Shown in pieces: positions 48,162 through 57,987 of a stretch of 64,000 nt of DNA. The notes under the pieces were generated by a model, which saw nothing but the letters and a program-made list of their open reading frames with translations, did not search any database and had not been told where the DNA came from. Source of the DNA: Hirundichthys speculiger (Eukaryota; Chordata; Actinopteri; Beloniformes; Exocoetidae); contig JAGFBZ010000371.1 in assembly GCA_018398805.1 (NCBI GenBank), positions 742,001 to 806,000 of the forward strand, given 5' to 3'. Each line of letters opens with the position of its first letter. Within the stretch, counting starts at the first letter, position 1. Made by a program: the position numbers and the translations under genes.

Positions 48162-48445
48162 TTACGTTGCCTCAGTCCTTGTTAAATGAGCTCTGGCCCA
48201 GAGAAGACAGTCATGAGTGATGTTCACTGGCGGCTGCTTGCTCAGAGCTTTAACCTGCGTTTGTAGATGCCACAACCAGCCGTGTTCTGACAGTGATTTC
48301 TGGAGGTGTTTCTGAACCCATGTAGTGACGTCCAGCACAGAAACTTGACTGTTCTTCATTAAATGCTGAAAACAGCCACCACGTTCTGTTTTGTTGGCGT
48401 CCTCCAGATTCTCTGAATCGTTTCACGATATCACATTATTGTAGA
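48162..48445 (-). pseudogene. Tc1-like transposase N-terminal/central fragment
   Basis: The minus strand reads SVLDVTTWVQKHLQKSLSEH, then CLLWARAHLTRTEA-like sequence near 48170. Upstream at 48390-48440 is a degenerate first helix-turn-helix segment. This is the second DNA-binding helix region and following linker of a Tc1-type transposase (normally ITTWVQEHFQKSLSVNT). Frameshifts and stops break it, and no terminal repeats were seen. It supplies the unoccupied version of the site used by the 54624-55571 insertion. Confidence 0.75.
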
Positions 48446-49192
48446 TGGTTGGATCTCTTTGCAGTTTTGAAGTGCCGTGGAGTTCTGTTCCTGCCTTCAG
48501 ATGTTATGAAAATTTTGAGCAAAGACGTTTCATTGAGACTTCTGGAAACTGCGTCAGTAAAGAACATAAATGTGTCTCCTTTGACTTCGCCACTAGCAAC
48601 CCTGCCTTTTTAATTTCCTCTCTGAAAACCGCCTCTGCAGACTTTAAGTCTCGCAGAAAAAGTGAGCACGACATTCACGGACCCTCTGAGGAGCCGAAAA
48701 ACCAACGAGGTTGCTTTTATTTTTTGAGCAAATATCACTAAAATACTACGGGAAGAGCAGAGCATGTGGAGAGCTCTCCTGCAGCTGTTTGTCCTGCTCT
48801 CTGCGCTCACATGCAACGTCGTTTATTTTTGCAACAGCTGAATTCCTGCAAAAGCGGCCACTAAAGCTCACGTGAAGCACCATAATGCTCTGAAAGGAGC
48901 TGAAGTCACCTGCAACGATGGCAGCAGCATCTGTTTGGATCAAATAGACAAACTCATCAAAAGTGTGGTGATTCCTGGAAGTCATTTCCTCACTGAACTG
49001 GTTCAGACTGGGACACCAGTTTCAGAAGGCTCCAGATCTGCGAGTACTTCGGTCCATGCACCAACTGATGCCATCTAACTTTTATAAACAGACTTCCTAT
49101 TTGGAAGATGGAGGAACTGCAGCAGCAAACAAGGAGAGAACGTGAGAGAAATTCCCCCAAAGAAAACCAGAAACTGGCTTCAATAATTCAAT
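48446..49192. other. No gene or classifiable repeat
   Basis: Frames up to 98 codons (plus 48445-48741) have no recognisable motif and have antisense rivals. No repeat ends were found. Confidence 0.4.
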
Positions 49193-49252
49193 TTCATTTT
49201 CAATTCAATGTTATTTGTATAGCGTCCGTTACAGTGTCAACTGTCTCCAGGA

Positions 49253-49365
49253 CAGGGGTGTCAAACTGATCCATGAAAGGGCCGTGTGGCTGCAGGATTT
49301 TGTTCCAACCATGCAGAAACACAGCTGACTCGTTTCATTAAAACTCAGGAAACTCTGGCCTGCAA
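49253..49365. mobile_element. CAGGGGTGTCAAAC-ended repeat fragment
   Basis: It begins CAGGGGTGTCAAACTGATCC, then GGGCCGTGTGGCTGCAGG and TTTTGTTCCAACCATGCAG. This is the left end of a ubiquitous fish repeat of probable hAT origin. The right end is not recognised and the given end position is approximate. Confidence 0.5.
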
Positions 49366-49679
49366 ACAAACAGAAAGAAAAGAGAAAACGAAGGGGTAAA
49401 ACAGGACAACAAACTACAGGAGAGAAGAAAAGAAGATGGAATACAGTTACAGTAACGAGGTCCTAATTAATTATGAATGAGCTAGAGAAGGAAGAAGGGA
49501 GGAGGAAAGGGAAGGAAAGGGAGATCATGTTGGTGTCCCCCTGCAGCGTAGGCCTATAGCAGCATAGCTATGACGAAGCTGTGATTAAGACGAGCTACTC
49601 TAGTCTTAGCTACTACAACTATAGCTATAACTATTAGCCCCTACACACTGTTACTTAGACTAACTGTAGGCTTTATTAA

Positions 49680-49989
49680 CCCTTAAAATATAGGAACCCT
49701 GAAGATATTTCTCATTTACAGTATGTCTTTATCTCAAACCACTTCAAAGTTACAGCCTTTTGAAATGTTGATATCAAAATTGAACATTTTCCAATATGGC
49801 CGCCACCTTGTGACATCATAATATGCAAATTATATGAATAATTTCACTCCCATCACAGACTTTGAGTCATACTGTACATTTTTATCATTGACAGTATACC
49901 TTTATCTCAAACTGCTTTCAAGTTAGAGCCTTTTGAAATCTTGATATTAAAATTGTATATTTTCTTGAAAAAACTCCGGGGTTAACGGG
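49680..49989. mobile_element. TTAA-flanked piggyBac-like MITE
   Basis: It is bounded by CCCTTAAAATATAGG at the left and GGGGTTAACGGG at the right (reverse complement CCCGTTAACCCC). TTAA lies directly outside both ends (49676-49679 and 49990-49993). CCC termini with TTAA duplication are the signature of piggyBac elements. The interior holds two imperfect copies of a TATCTCAAAC...AGCCTTTTGAAAT block, and no transposase. Confidence 0.7.
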
Positions 49990-50160
49990 TTAAACAGATA
50001 TGTTTTCAATTTAGTTTTAAAGATGGAGGATGGTGTCAGTCTCCTGAACCCAAACTGGTAGCTGGTTCCATAATTAAAGGTGCCTGGTAGCAGAAGGCCC
50101 GTCCTCCAAACCTACTTTTAGATATTCTAGGAACGACGAGTAATCCTGCACTCAATGAAG

Positions 50161-51470
50161 AACAAAACGGTGGAAGTCACGGTCCTGGATGCAGATGTTG
50201 GATTTTGTCACATGACTGAACATTTTGGAGATGTGGATGTAGTCGAATACGGCCGGCCTGCTGTCCCAGAGACGTACGAGCGATGCTCAGGTGACAATCA
50301 TCCGTCCAAAATCAGCCGTCGGCAGAGGTTTGCTGGGACCTGGGCGCTGAGCGAAGCTGGGGAATGCGTGGAAATGCATGAATGGAAAGTGGCAGAGTGG
50401 ATTCCGGGGAGGTCTGCGGCTGTTTTAGCCGCTGATGGGTATGGTGCGTTAAAGCTTGTCACACAAAGCCCGGCAGAAGTACACTCACTGTAAACTTTCC
50501 GGGAGCCTTTTTAAACACACCGAGTGCCAGCTTGCCCTGAGCAGAGACGAAGCAGGAGGCGCAGCCAACGCGTCCCGGTCCGCACACACTCCCGGCCCGC
50601 GACCGCGTCCCGTCAGATTATGTAGTCCGCCTGTATTTATGTTACCTTATGTATTTAGATTACACGGCTTCTTTGTGTTGGGCAAGTTAAACACACGGGC
50701 TCATCATTCATGTTGCCAGCGGGGAGTCTGTTCAGCAGCAAAGAGGCCACTGGCCCAGAGATCCGTGGTGTCAGACGGGTTACAGCAGGACCGGGTGAGT
50801 AGTGGACCGTTTATTTTTCCACTTCTGCAACTAATATAACTATAAATTACATGCACTTTGTTTCCCTCTTTCACTTCGAAAGTTTCACATATTTGGACCT
50901 CCATAACAGCTGAGGCGTCTTTCAGTTTGCTGTTCTGGAGCATTGTTGGGTTTGCACAGCGCCAAGGAGGAACGAAATCAGCCGTGGCCTCACACTAGGA
51001 ATGCTGGCCGCACACCCACCTGGGAGACATGGATGGGGATGATGGGACCCCGGCGTCCTGCAGTCTCTGAGTCAGCTGGAGCTCCTCTGTAGGCCACGGT
51101 GTTCAAATATGAAGCCGATATAATGGCTTTAAAAAAAAAAAAAAAAAAAAAGGAATCAAGATGTTGCAAATACCTAAACTTTACGTGGGATCTTAAGAAG
51201 AGCAGACAAACACCTACCAAACCATATCGTGAAATAGATAAATACAATTCTGGATTAATTGTTGCTCTACAAGCTATTAAATTAAATCGTGCAAGATGCA
51301 TCGTTTTCCACAATTTTTTTCCTCAGTTTTTGTTGCGTAAATGATGACATCCTGTGATATGTCACGTGTTATCGTTCATTAGAGGTCATATTTACCTAGT
51401 TTAAGACCTGGTGTGGATCAGGTGATTATTTTTATTTTGTCTTGATACGTAGAGAAAAAAGGAGGAAACT
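50161..51470. other. No gene or classifiable repeat
   Basis: A GC-rich patch lies at about 50330-50620 and a 21-base A run at 51131-51151. The 112- and 127-codon plus frames (50155-50493, 50456-50839) overlap each other and have no recognised domain. Confidence 0.4.
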
Positions 51471-52040
51471 AAAAAAGTACCCAGAGAGCGCGGACCTCAG
51501 CCAAGCGCAACAATTATCGAAAATTTGAAAGTGATCCGGGCAGCACGGTGGCTTAGTGGTTAGCACTGTTGCCTCACAGCTAGAAGGTTCCTGGTTCTAA
51601 ACTCAGAGGGGCCTTTCTGTGTGGAGTTAGCATGTTCTCCCCGTGCTTGCGTGGGTTTCCTCCGGATACTCCGGCTTTCTCCCACAGTCCTCCAAAGACT
51701 CATGCATGTCAGGTTGATTGGTGGTTCTAAATTACCCGTAGGAGTGCCCGTAGGAGGAGGACTGTCCAGGGTGGACCCCTGTCTTTCGCCCGTAAACGGC
51801 TGGGATAGACTCCACCAGATCCCCGTGACCATCCGGAGGATGAAACGGGTGTAGATAATGGATGAAAGTGATCCAGGATTTCTTCCGGATCACACCCAAA
51901 ATGAAATCAGTTCTTCCTTTACACATTTCCGACAACTCCTGAAAATTTCATCAAACTCCATCCATAACTTTTGAGTTATCTTGAACACAGACAAACAAAC
52001 AGATAAACGCCGGCAAAAACTTAACCTCCTTGGCGGAGGA
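51471..52040 (-). repeat. CCTCCGCC interspersed repeat, copy 3, split by a SINE
   Basis: It starts AAAAAAGTACCCAGAGAGCG and ends CCTCCTTGGCGGAGGA, in the same orientation as 26121-26543. The segment corresponding to the GATCTGGATC block is missing. A complete SINE at 51538-51862 interrupts it at AAAGTGATCC. Confidence 0.8.
51538..51862 (+). mobile_element. tRNA-related SINE with 12-bp TSD
   Basis: It begins GGGCAGCACGGTGGCTTAGT. The head contains TGGCTTAGTGG, close to a Pol III A box, and GGTTCTAAACT at the expected distance, a decayed B box. The body includes GTTAGCATGTTCTCCCCGTG, and the end is GTGTAGATAATGGAT. The flanks are identical 12-mers TGAAAGTGATCC (51526-51537 and 51863-51874), as expected for target-primed insertion. 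tRNA descent is inferred from the box motifs only. Confidence 0.82.
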
Positions 52041-52049
52041 AAAGAAGCC

Positions 52050-52345
52050 CCTTTGCCCTCTAGGTGGGAGGTTCCTGCCTCAAATCCCAGCTGGGCCTTT
52101 CCTGTGTGAACTTTGCATATTCCCAATGAAAACCCCTGCGTGGGTTTTTTCCCCGGGTACTCCAGTTCCTTCCTTTAAAAAAAAAAAAAACCAAAGCCAT
52201 AAATGATGGGCTAATTATTGATTCTGACTTGACCACAGGAGTGACTGTCAGCGTCCCGTGATGGTCTTTAACTGGCCTTTCTCCCAGTGATGGCTGAGAT
52301 CAGCACTCACAACCCTGGAGGGGAGGAGGGAGGAGGAAATAATGG
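52050..52345 (+). mobile_element. Diverged partial SINE copy
   Basis: CTCTAGGTGGGAGGTTCCTG, CTGTGTGAACTTTGCATATT, TGCGTGGGTTTTTTCCCCGG and CCCAGTGATGGCTGAGATCAG follow the order of the SINE at 51538-51862, with a poly-A run in the middle. The head and tail are missing. It lies immediately beside repeat copy 3. Confidence 0.55.
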
Positions 52346-52414
52346 CTGATTAATGAGGGAGGGTGTGGCCTAACTTATTAACAGGCCAAACAGAGAAAAC
52401 TGAAAAATCAAAAA

Positions 52415-53166
52415 TTGGGCTGTTAAAAGCGGGTTAATAACGCGTTAACGCAAATTCTGTTTAAGGCCACAATTTTTTTAACGCAAGATTAACGCACACA
52501 CGTTTCTGTAAATGTGATCCTCGGCCAATAAGTGTATTTACAGTGACACGGAGACAGAAAAAGGTCTTATGAACGGCAAGTTTAGCTTTAAGGTGCTGCC
52601 AGATGGGTCTGTTGACCAGAAAAAGGTTATTTGTATTTGTTGTCGCTGTGAATTGAGTTATGACATTTGCTTGTTTTTTTCTCTTTAAACTTTATTAGCG
52701 TCATGAAAACGGCACCGATTTCATCCAGGTTGGTGTCATTTTGTAGATATAAGTATGCCAGACATTTCACAAGTGTCATCAACCCTCTAAGCTCAGTGGG
52801 CGTGGCTAAAACTCTAAGGAACAGCGCTGAATGTCCTTCTGAGTACCTCGCTGCTGCCGTGGAGTTTAGGGACCGTCAGCAAATTACTGCAGTCAAGCAG
52901 CAGCTCCGACAAAATACACTAAGAAGCTGATAAATTAAGTCCCCAAAAAGTACGATAGACTAAAGGCTGAAAAAAAAAGCAGATCCCCGTGACCCTGTAT
53001 AGGACAAAATGGGTATAGATGATGGATGGATGGATAAACAGAACATTAAAAAATAATTTGTGCGATTAATCACGATTAATTGCAATTAATCGCGATTAAT
53101 CACGAGTTTAGTATGAAAATCTTTAAATCAATTGCGATTAAAAAATCTAATCGGCTGACAGCCCTA
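52415..53166 (+). mobile_element. hAT element, TAGGGCTGT family, with perfect TSD
   Basis: The left end TTGGGCTGTTAAAAGCGGG and right end (reverse complement TAGGGCTGTCAGCCGATTAG) are inverted repeats. The flanks are identical 8-mers ATCAAAAA (52407-52414 and 53167-53174). Subterminal DNA carries AACGCGTTAACG at the left and many GATTAATCGC words at the right. The interior holds a BED-finger fragment and a captured SINE tail (about 52981-53037). The same interior occurs in 58900-61201, so this is an amplified, internally deleted derivative. Confidence 0.93.
52569..52670 (+). pseudogene. hAT BED-finger coding fragment
   Basis: A 34-codon open stretch reads NGKFSFKVLPDGSVDQKK, then VICICCRCELSYD. 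This is the start of the BED zinc finger of a fish hAT transposase, normally followed by RSTSSLKYHL. The finger's His half and all downstream transposase are gone. The same fragment is present on the minus strand at 59381-59463. Confidence 0.8.
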
Positions 53167-53174
53167 ATCAAAAA

Positions 53175-54524
53175 TAGTAAAAATGTCTTTCATTCACATG
53201 TGGTGCTCTTAAAATAGCTGATCTTTTAGCTCGTCCCTCCTTGACATTCCCCAATGGAAAAATGCAAAAGAAAGATTAAAAACCAAAACAAAACCAAACG
53301 CGAGCACTCAGATTCGTCTGGTTCCCAAGCTACTGTGAGTAGCTGCAAACTCTGCCAAGGCATAACGCTAACTTTAAACATAAAGTCGTGGTCACGACAG
53401 CCTGAAAAAGTGTTCCAGTGGCACCGACGGGATCCCTGGATCCTCCAGTGCGGGTCAAGTGTCTCCGCATAAATGTTTTGCTTCAGTTTGACAGACGAAT
53501 GCGCCACCGTCAGCGGTAAGCAAACACTTCTAACCTTGGGAGCGTCGCAGGTTCGGGGCGTCCAGAGTTCTGGACGGTCTCCTAACTGGGCCGCCGTGTC
53601 GGTATCTGAACAGAGAAAAAAAAAAAGCTCCAAAACAAGAGAGTCAAATAAACTGTGTGAACTTAACTCTGTCGACTCACCATCCCGCTAGCTACGAGCG
53701 AAACTGATGTATTTGGCAACGGCTGGCTGTGACCTCTGTGAGGCTGTGTCAATAAAACGTCCCGAGCTCAAGTGAAATAGTGACTCCAGACAGCGGACCA
53801 CCATATTAATTGGTCCGTATATTTTATCGATGACAAGTTCCAGTTTCCGGGTGATAACTCCATTCATTACTTTGAATGATAGCAACGTCTGGCTAAGAAA
53901 CCTTCATTTTTTTCATGCACTGATTTCCTCCAAAAGCCCCAAAGCTCTTTAAATTGGTTCTCTGTGTTCCTTCGACTTGGATCGGTTTTAGCCGAGTTCA
54001 GAGGAAGTCATGGCCAGTCCTCTCCGTGTACTTCGAACCCTGTCCTGCGTTTCTTCATTTTGTGTTTTTCCTCTCAGTTTTCACTTTCAGACGTAATTTG
54101 TTGAATTTAAATCCTGATTTCCTTCCAACACGTGCAGCAGGACGAGGCCTTGATGCTCTCAGGTGGTGCTTATCGTGCACGTCTTTGCATTGCACAAGTC
54201 CGTTTAACGCTACAGGGATTTATGCCTCAGCAGAAGTCAGTTGGTGGCGCCACCTACTGACTTTCGGCATGAACGTTTCCTTTCCAGATGTGCAAGCTGC
54301 CCGTTCCATCGCTCTGTCGCGCCCCCATACCGTCAGAGTCGAAAGCTTTTGAGCTGAGCGCCGATAACCAGCTGGATGGTCCGATCATCCGTACTAATCC
54401 GGAGGATTGCAAAGGGTGGAGCCACGTCATATTGTTTAGGAATGGGAGGGGCTAATGCTCATATGTGAGTCAAGGCAGGTGAGGGATATTTTTGTATTGT
54501 GTATGTGCATCATCTTTGCGTGAT
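53175..54524. other. No gene or classifiable repeat
   Basis: Overlapping frames up to 135 codons (minus 53226-53633) and 132 codons (plus 53954-54352) carry no domain I recognise and have antisense rivals. No mobile element ends were identified. Confidence 0.4.
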
Positions 54525-54623
54525 ACAGCTTGAACCTGAGTTCGTGGACGGTGCGGCAAACTGTGTTCTTCGTGCTTTCTGTGAAGTGTTCCTGAGCTGA
54601 CGTGGCGATATCAATTCAGAATC

Positions 54624-55571
54624 TATGGAGCTAAATCAGGGTCAAAAGTTTTGTAACTCAAAACTTTTCAGGTTCAAATTTTTTTTTCACTTTCGAACCT
54701 TTTTTTTTTTAAAGGTTCAGACTTTTGACCCTGATCTCACACGGGGGGCGGGACATCATGATTGACAAGGCTGAGAACCTTTCTCAAACATGTTGCCTTC
54801 AGGGACTGTTGTGCTGTTAACCGTCGAACAAATGATTTCTTTATCCCACTTTCACCTGGCTGACTGTGAAAACCCGACATACATTTATCAAGCTGCTTAG
54901 ATCGGACCAATTGGAGTATAAAGAGATCCTGATTTTGCTGTTCAATAACTAAAACTTCCACTTTTACGTGCGGCTATTGAACAGCGATTATTCTCAAAGC
55001 TAGAGCTGAGCATCACCTGCTCTATAGAGTAAAACTCGACAGATTTGTCAATGGTCGCTTTTTTGAAAAAACATCAAATAAATAAATTTATTAAATTTAA
55101 AAAATCGCTTGTTGGGCGGTCGCAGTGCATTGTGGGTGAACTAGGTGGAGATGCATTTTTTTTTTTTTTAAATGCCTGTGTTTTATCTTTTAATGCTCTT
55201 GTTTAGTTTTCTCGACTTTAGTGTGTTTGTTTCTAAGGGTTTATTTTAGGTGTTTGGACTATTTTTGTGGTGTTTTGCAGATCAGATACTAGCTGAGGCT
55301 TTGAAACCGTGATCGAGACTGATTACTCATCTGATGACTCAGCGGCTCGCTGTGTTCCTCAAACTCTGCACGCGCAGATGGTCGATTTGACGATTGTTTT
55401 ATCCAACGTTGGATGAAACAGGTTCAAAAGTCTAAACCTGAAAAAAAAATCTAAAAATCTAAAAACAAGAAATTTGTAAGTGAAAAAAAATAAGTTATTC
55501 AGTTATTCAACTTTCGGTTTCAGATTTTTGTTTTTGAGTCACAAAACTTTTGACCCTGATTGAGCTCCATA
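54624..55571. mobile_element. TATGGAGC-ended transposon with 6-bp TSD, second member
   Basis: The left end TATGGAGCTAAATCAGGGTC and right end (reverse complement TATGGAGCTCAATCAGGGTC) stay inverted for about 40 bp. The flanks are identical 6-mers AGAATC (54618-54623 and 55572-55577). The related relic at 48162-48445 shows the same place with a single CAGAAAC and no insertion. An inner inverted pair (54634-54736) repeats the CAGGGTCAAAAG motif. No transposase was recognised. Confidence 0.82.
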
Positions 55572-55580
55572 AGAATCAGG

Positions 55581-55800
55581 CCTGTTTTTAATGCAGGCGC
55601 CCAATCCCAACGTTCACCTTCACCCCGGCGCACAGAGATTTCGCCACATTCTTTGATGACACTACGTACTGTGGCTGATGCGATATTGAAAGTTTGTGTA
55701 TTATTCTGAAATTGTTTGATAATTTGTCGATGCAGCTTCGTGCAGATCGGTGAACCCCGCCTCCTCAAGTTGCTCTTTTTTTTTCTTGCCAGTAAATTCA
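55581..55800 (-). pseudogene. Tc1-like transposase DNA-binding fragment
   Basis: The minus strand reads LRRRGSPICTKLHRQIIKQF, then NIASATVRSVIKECGEISVR. It corresponds to the first helix-turn-helix and the GEISVRKGQGR-type linker of Tc1 transposases, with the N-terminal start lost and the C-terminal side cut by the nested element. It belongs to the 54525-55917 relic. Confidence 0.75.
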
Positions 55801-55917
55801 AAATGAATTAAAATGCCCAGCTTCCACTAAAATGACTTCATAAGATCTGCAAGTCATTACCTTCTGTTTGTATTTACATTCTGCGCAGCATCCCAACTTT
55901 TTTCCGAGGCAGGGTTG

Positions 55918-56810
55918 CGTTTGAGACACGCCGCCATCTTCGCTCAGCTGGCTGCCGTTAGCGTCTCCGGGCCGCATCGGTGGGCGGGAACCTACTTAAA
56001 GCCCCCCGTGTTTACGCTCCGTCCCCCGTCCTCGTCCTTTGAAGCGTTCGCTGTTTTCTCAGACGGGGGCTGGAAGATGATGAATTCACAGAGAGCGTGT
56101 TTTTCATAACACTCTGGAAACATCTCGTGCATCACAAAATATTCATAAATCCTCTTCCCTGGAAGATCTTGATGTCAAGTGTCCCCCGGCGAGACGCAGC
56201 CGAAGCCGTTCCAGTTGGTTTTTTTGTCAGGCGTGTGCGTAAGTGGGCCGGGGACGTCTCAACTCCTGAAAGTGTTGATGCAACGCCCGCGGCCCGGCTC
56301 CTCCTGTGACCGATGTGGACCGAGGCCGTCAAACTAAACAGTTTGAAGAAAGGAATATCAGAGGCCCAGCTGCAGTGACGGGAGGAGAAACACATCAGGG
56401 CCTGACTTTCGCTCCTCACTTACCCTCTCATACCAAACACAAAATTAGCACACTTGTTGCAGACGCCTGACAGCAGTTTGACGGATGTGTCGGAGCCACA
56501 GGAAGCTTCTTCTTCTTCTTCTTTTAACCCTTTTGGTAGAAATTAGCAGCCTGATGTATCGGCTTTGGTCATTTCGTCTCTCTATTTCCTGTTCTATTCT
56601 ATTTTATTTGGCTCAGTACTTCACTACTTCAGGGGTTTATTCTGTCGCTTTTTCTGGCTTCCTAAAACCCAGGCAGCGTCTGCAGTCAGACTTCAGTCCA
56701 GACAGGTTGATGAAGAGACATAGACCAAAGATCAGCCATAATGGGGACAGCGAGATCACTGGTAAATACAACAGACAAGCTTTTAGTGATGACGAGGACA
56801 CAGATGGAAT
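55918..56810. other. No gene or classifiable repeat
   Basis: Moderately GC-rich. A CTT/TTC run occurs at about 56505-56525. The 161-codon plus frame at 56485-56970 runs into the following hAT element and is therefore not a gene. Confidence 0.45.
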
Positions 56811-56818
56811 ATCAGGAG

Positions 56819-57782
56819 TAGAGCTGAAACGATTTTATCGATTCTGCGATATATATCGATATTTTATCGAGTATCGATTTTTCACCCACAAGTATCGATA
56901 TTCTAAGCTTCTTTCAAAACACCCGTGTCCCACCTTTAAAAGCTTGCAAGCAACAATTTGCACTGTTTAAATAAATGAAACTATTTTTCTCAACAAATCT
57001 TTTATTCATTTTGTCCAGCATTAGCAAGCTGCCTGTCAGCCATATAATGTGTAATTGATGCTTTCAGTTCAATTAATTCAAACAAAGTTATTGGAACACT
57101 CACAAGATGTCACCAAAATCACTTTGTCCCTTTAAAATCTTTCAGAAAATGATGTAAATTTATTGTAAGACGAATATTGATATATATCGTATCGTAAGCC
57201 GAATATTGTGTATTGTATCGTATCGTATTATATCGTGAGATTAGTGTATCGCTACAGCCCTAGTCGGAGCAGCTGTCCACTAGTTACAGAAATGAGGACT
57301 CTTATACCTGTCTGTTGCAATGGAAAGACAGTTGAGTCCAAAAGGAGTGAATTTTGTTAAAATCTTTCGGAAAATGATGTAAATGTACGGAGCCCCTCTG
57401 GTGACATTTGATTAAAAAAATAATAATGCGTGGCCATGAGATAGTTAATACGTTGAGCAGCCGAATTAAGTGTCTTTTGCTAAGCAATACTGCATACCTA
57501 ACCGCAAGTGCCTTAAGAATGTCATTGTAATTCATTCCTATATTAAAATAAAATGAAAATAAGTCAAAAGTGGTTAAAGATGATTGTTGGTTAAAGCACA
57601 AATCAAGCAAGCAACAATCAATCTCTGCATGGAAATGGCTACTATAATTATCTCGTGGCCACGCATTATTATTACTCCGTATAAATGTATTGTAGGATTG
57701 AATATTGATATATATATTGTATCGCGAGCCGAATATTTTGTATCGTATCGTATCGCGAGATTAATGTATCACTACAGCCCTA
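56819..57782. mobile_element. hAT-like element, TAGAGCTG family, with duplicated 3' end
   Basis: It begins TAGAGCTGAAACGATT and ends CACTACAGCCCTA. The flanks are identical 8-mers ATCAGGAG (56811-56818 and 57783-57790). A first 3' terminus (CGCTACAGCCCTA) lies at 57262, followed by unrelated DNA and then a second copy of the last ~140 bp that carries the 57386-57681 insertion. The left 440 bp is closely similar to 19903-21150. Confidence 0.88.
57386..57681. mobile_element. TACGGAG-ended MITE with 6-bp TSD, third member
   Basis: The left end is TACGGAGCCCCTCTGG and the right end (reverse complement) TACGGAGTAATAATAATGCG. A strong inner inverted pair AATAATGCGTGGCCAYGAGA lies close to both ends. 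The flanks are identical 6-mers TAAATG (57380-57385 and 57682-57687). The first copy of the host 3' region at about 57146-57166 is the same sequence without the insert, confirming the boundaries. It is 296 bp and non-coding. Confidence 0.85.
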
Positions 57783-57806
57783 ATCAGGAGTGCAGTATTA
57801 TGTGTT

Positions 57807-57870
57807 TCAATTCAATTTAATTCAACTTTATTTATACAGCGTCCATGACAATACAAACTGTCGTTAATTT
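57807..57870 (-). repeat. ATTGAATT-tail fragment
   Basis: TTCAATTCAATTTAATTCAA then CTTTATTTATACAGCGTCC is the reversed tail of the teleost repeats at 36520-36556 and 49193. Only the tail is present. Confidence 0.55.
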
Positions 57871-57987
57871 CGTTGCCTTATCTTCTGTCCCTGATGAACT
57901 GATTATCGACAGGTGTGCAGACCTCTGTGAAAGCAGAAAGCCTGGCGGTCTGCTGGTCTGCAACATTCAGGTGTGTGTTAACACAAT

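Larger units (their letters stand above)
49193..50160 (-). repeat. Composite teleost repeat with two insertions
   Basis: It starts TTCAATTTCATTTTCAATTC and continues TTATTTGTATAGCG, the reverse of the tail seen at about 36520-36556. At about 49505-49570 is GGGAGATCATGTTGGTGTCC then GGCCTATAGCAGCATAGC. At about 50020-50145 comes GTCTCCTGAACCC and TCTAGGAACGACGAGTA. I recognise this order from a repeat common in fish genomes, but cannot name its class. It is interrupted at 49253 and at 49680-49989. Confidence 0.6.
54525..55917 (-). mobile_element. Tc1-like relic split by a TATGGAGC element
   Basis: The left part (about 54531-54623) contains TTGAACCTGAGTTCGTGGAC and GTGTTCCTGAGCTGACG. The right part resumes at 55578 with CCTGTTTTTAATGCAGG and ends at CAGCATCCCAACTTTTTTCC. 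I recognise both as pieces of one widespread fish Tc1-type element. Its transposase reads on the minus strand. The 54624-55571 element sits in the middle, flanked by the 6-bp repeat AGAATC. Confidence 0.75.

Noticed and set aside
56485..56970. 161-codon open frame, the longest in the window
   Set aside because: It runs into the 5' end of the hAT element starting at 56819, and the upstream half has no recognisable domain.
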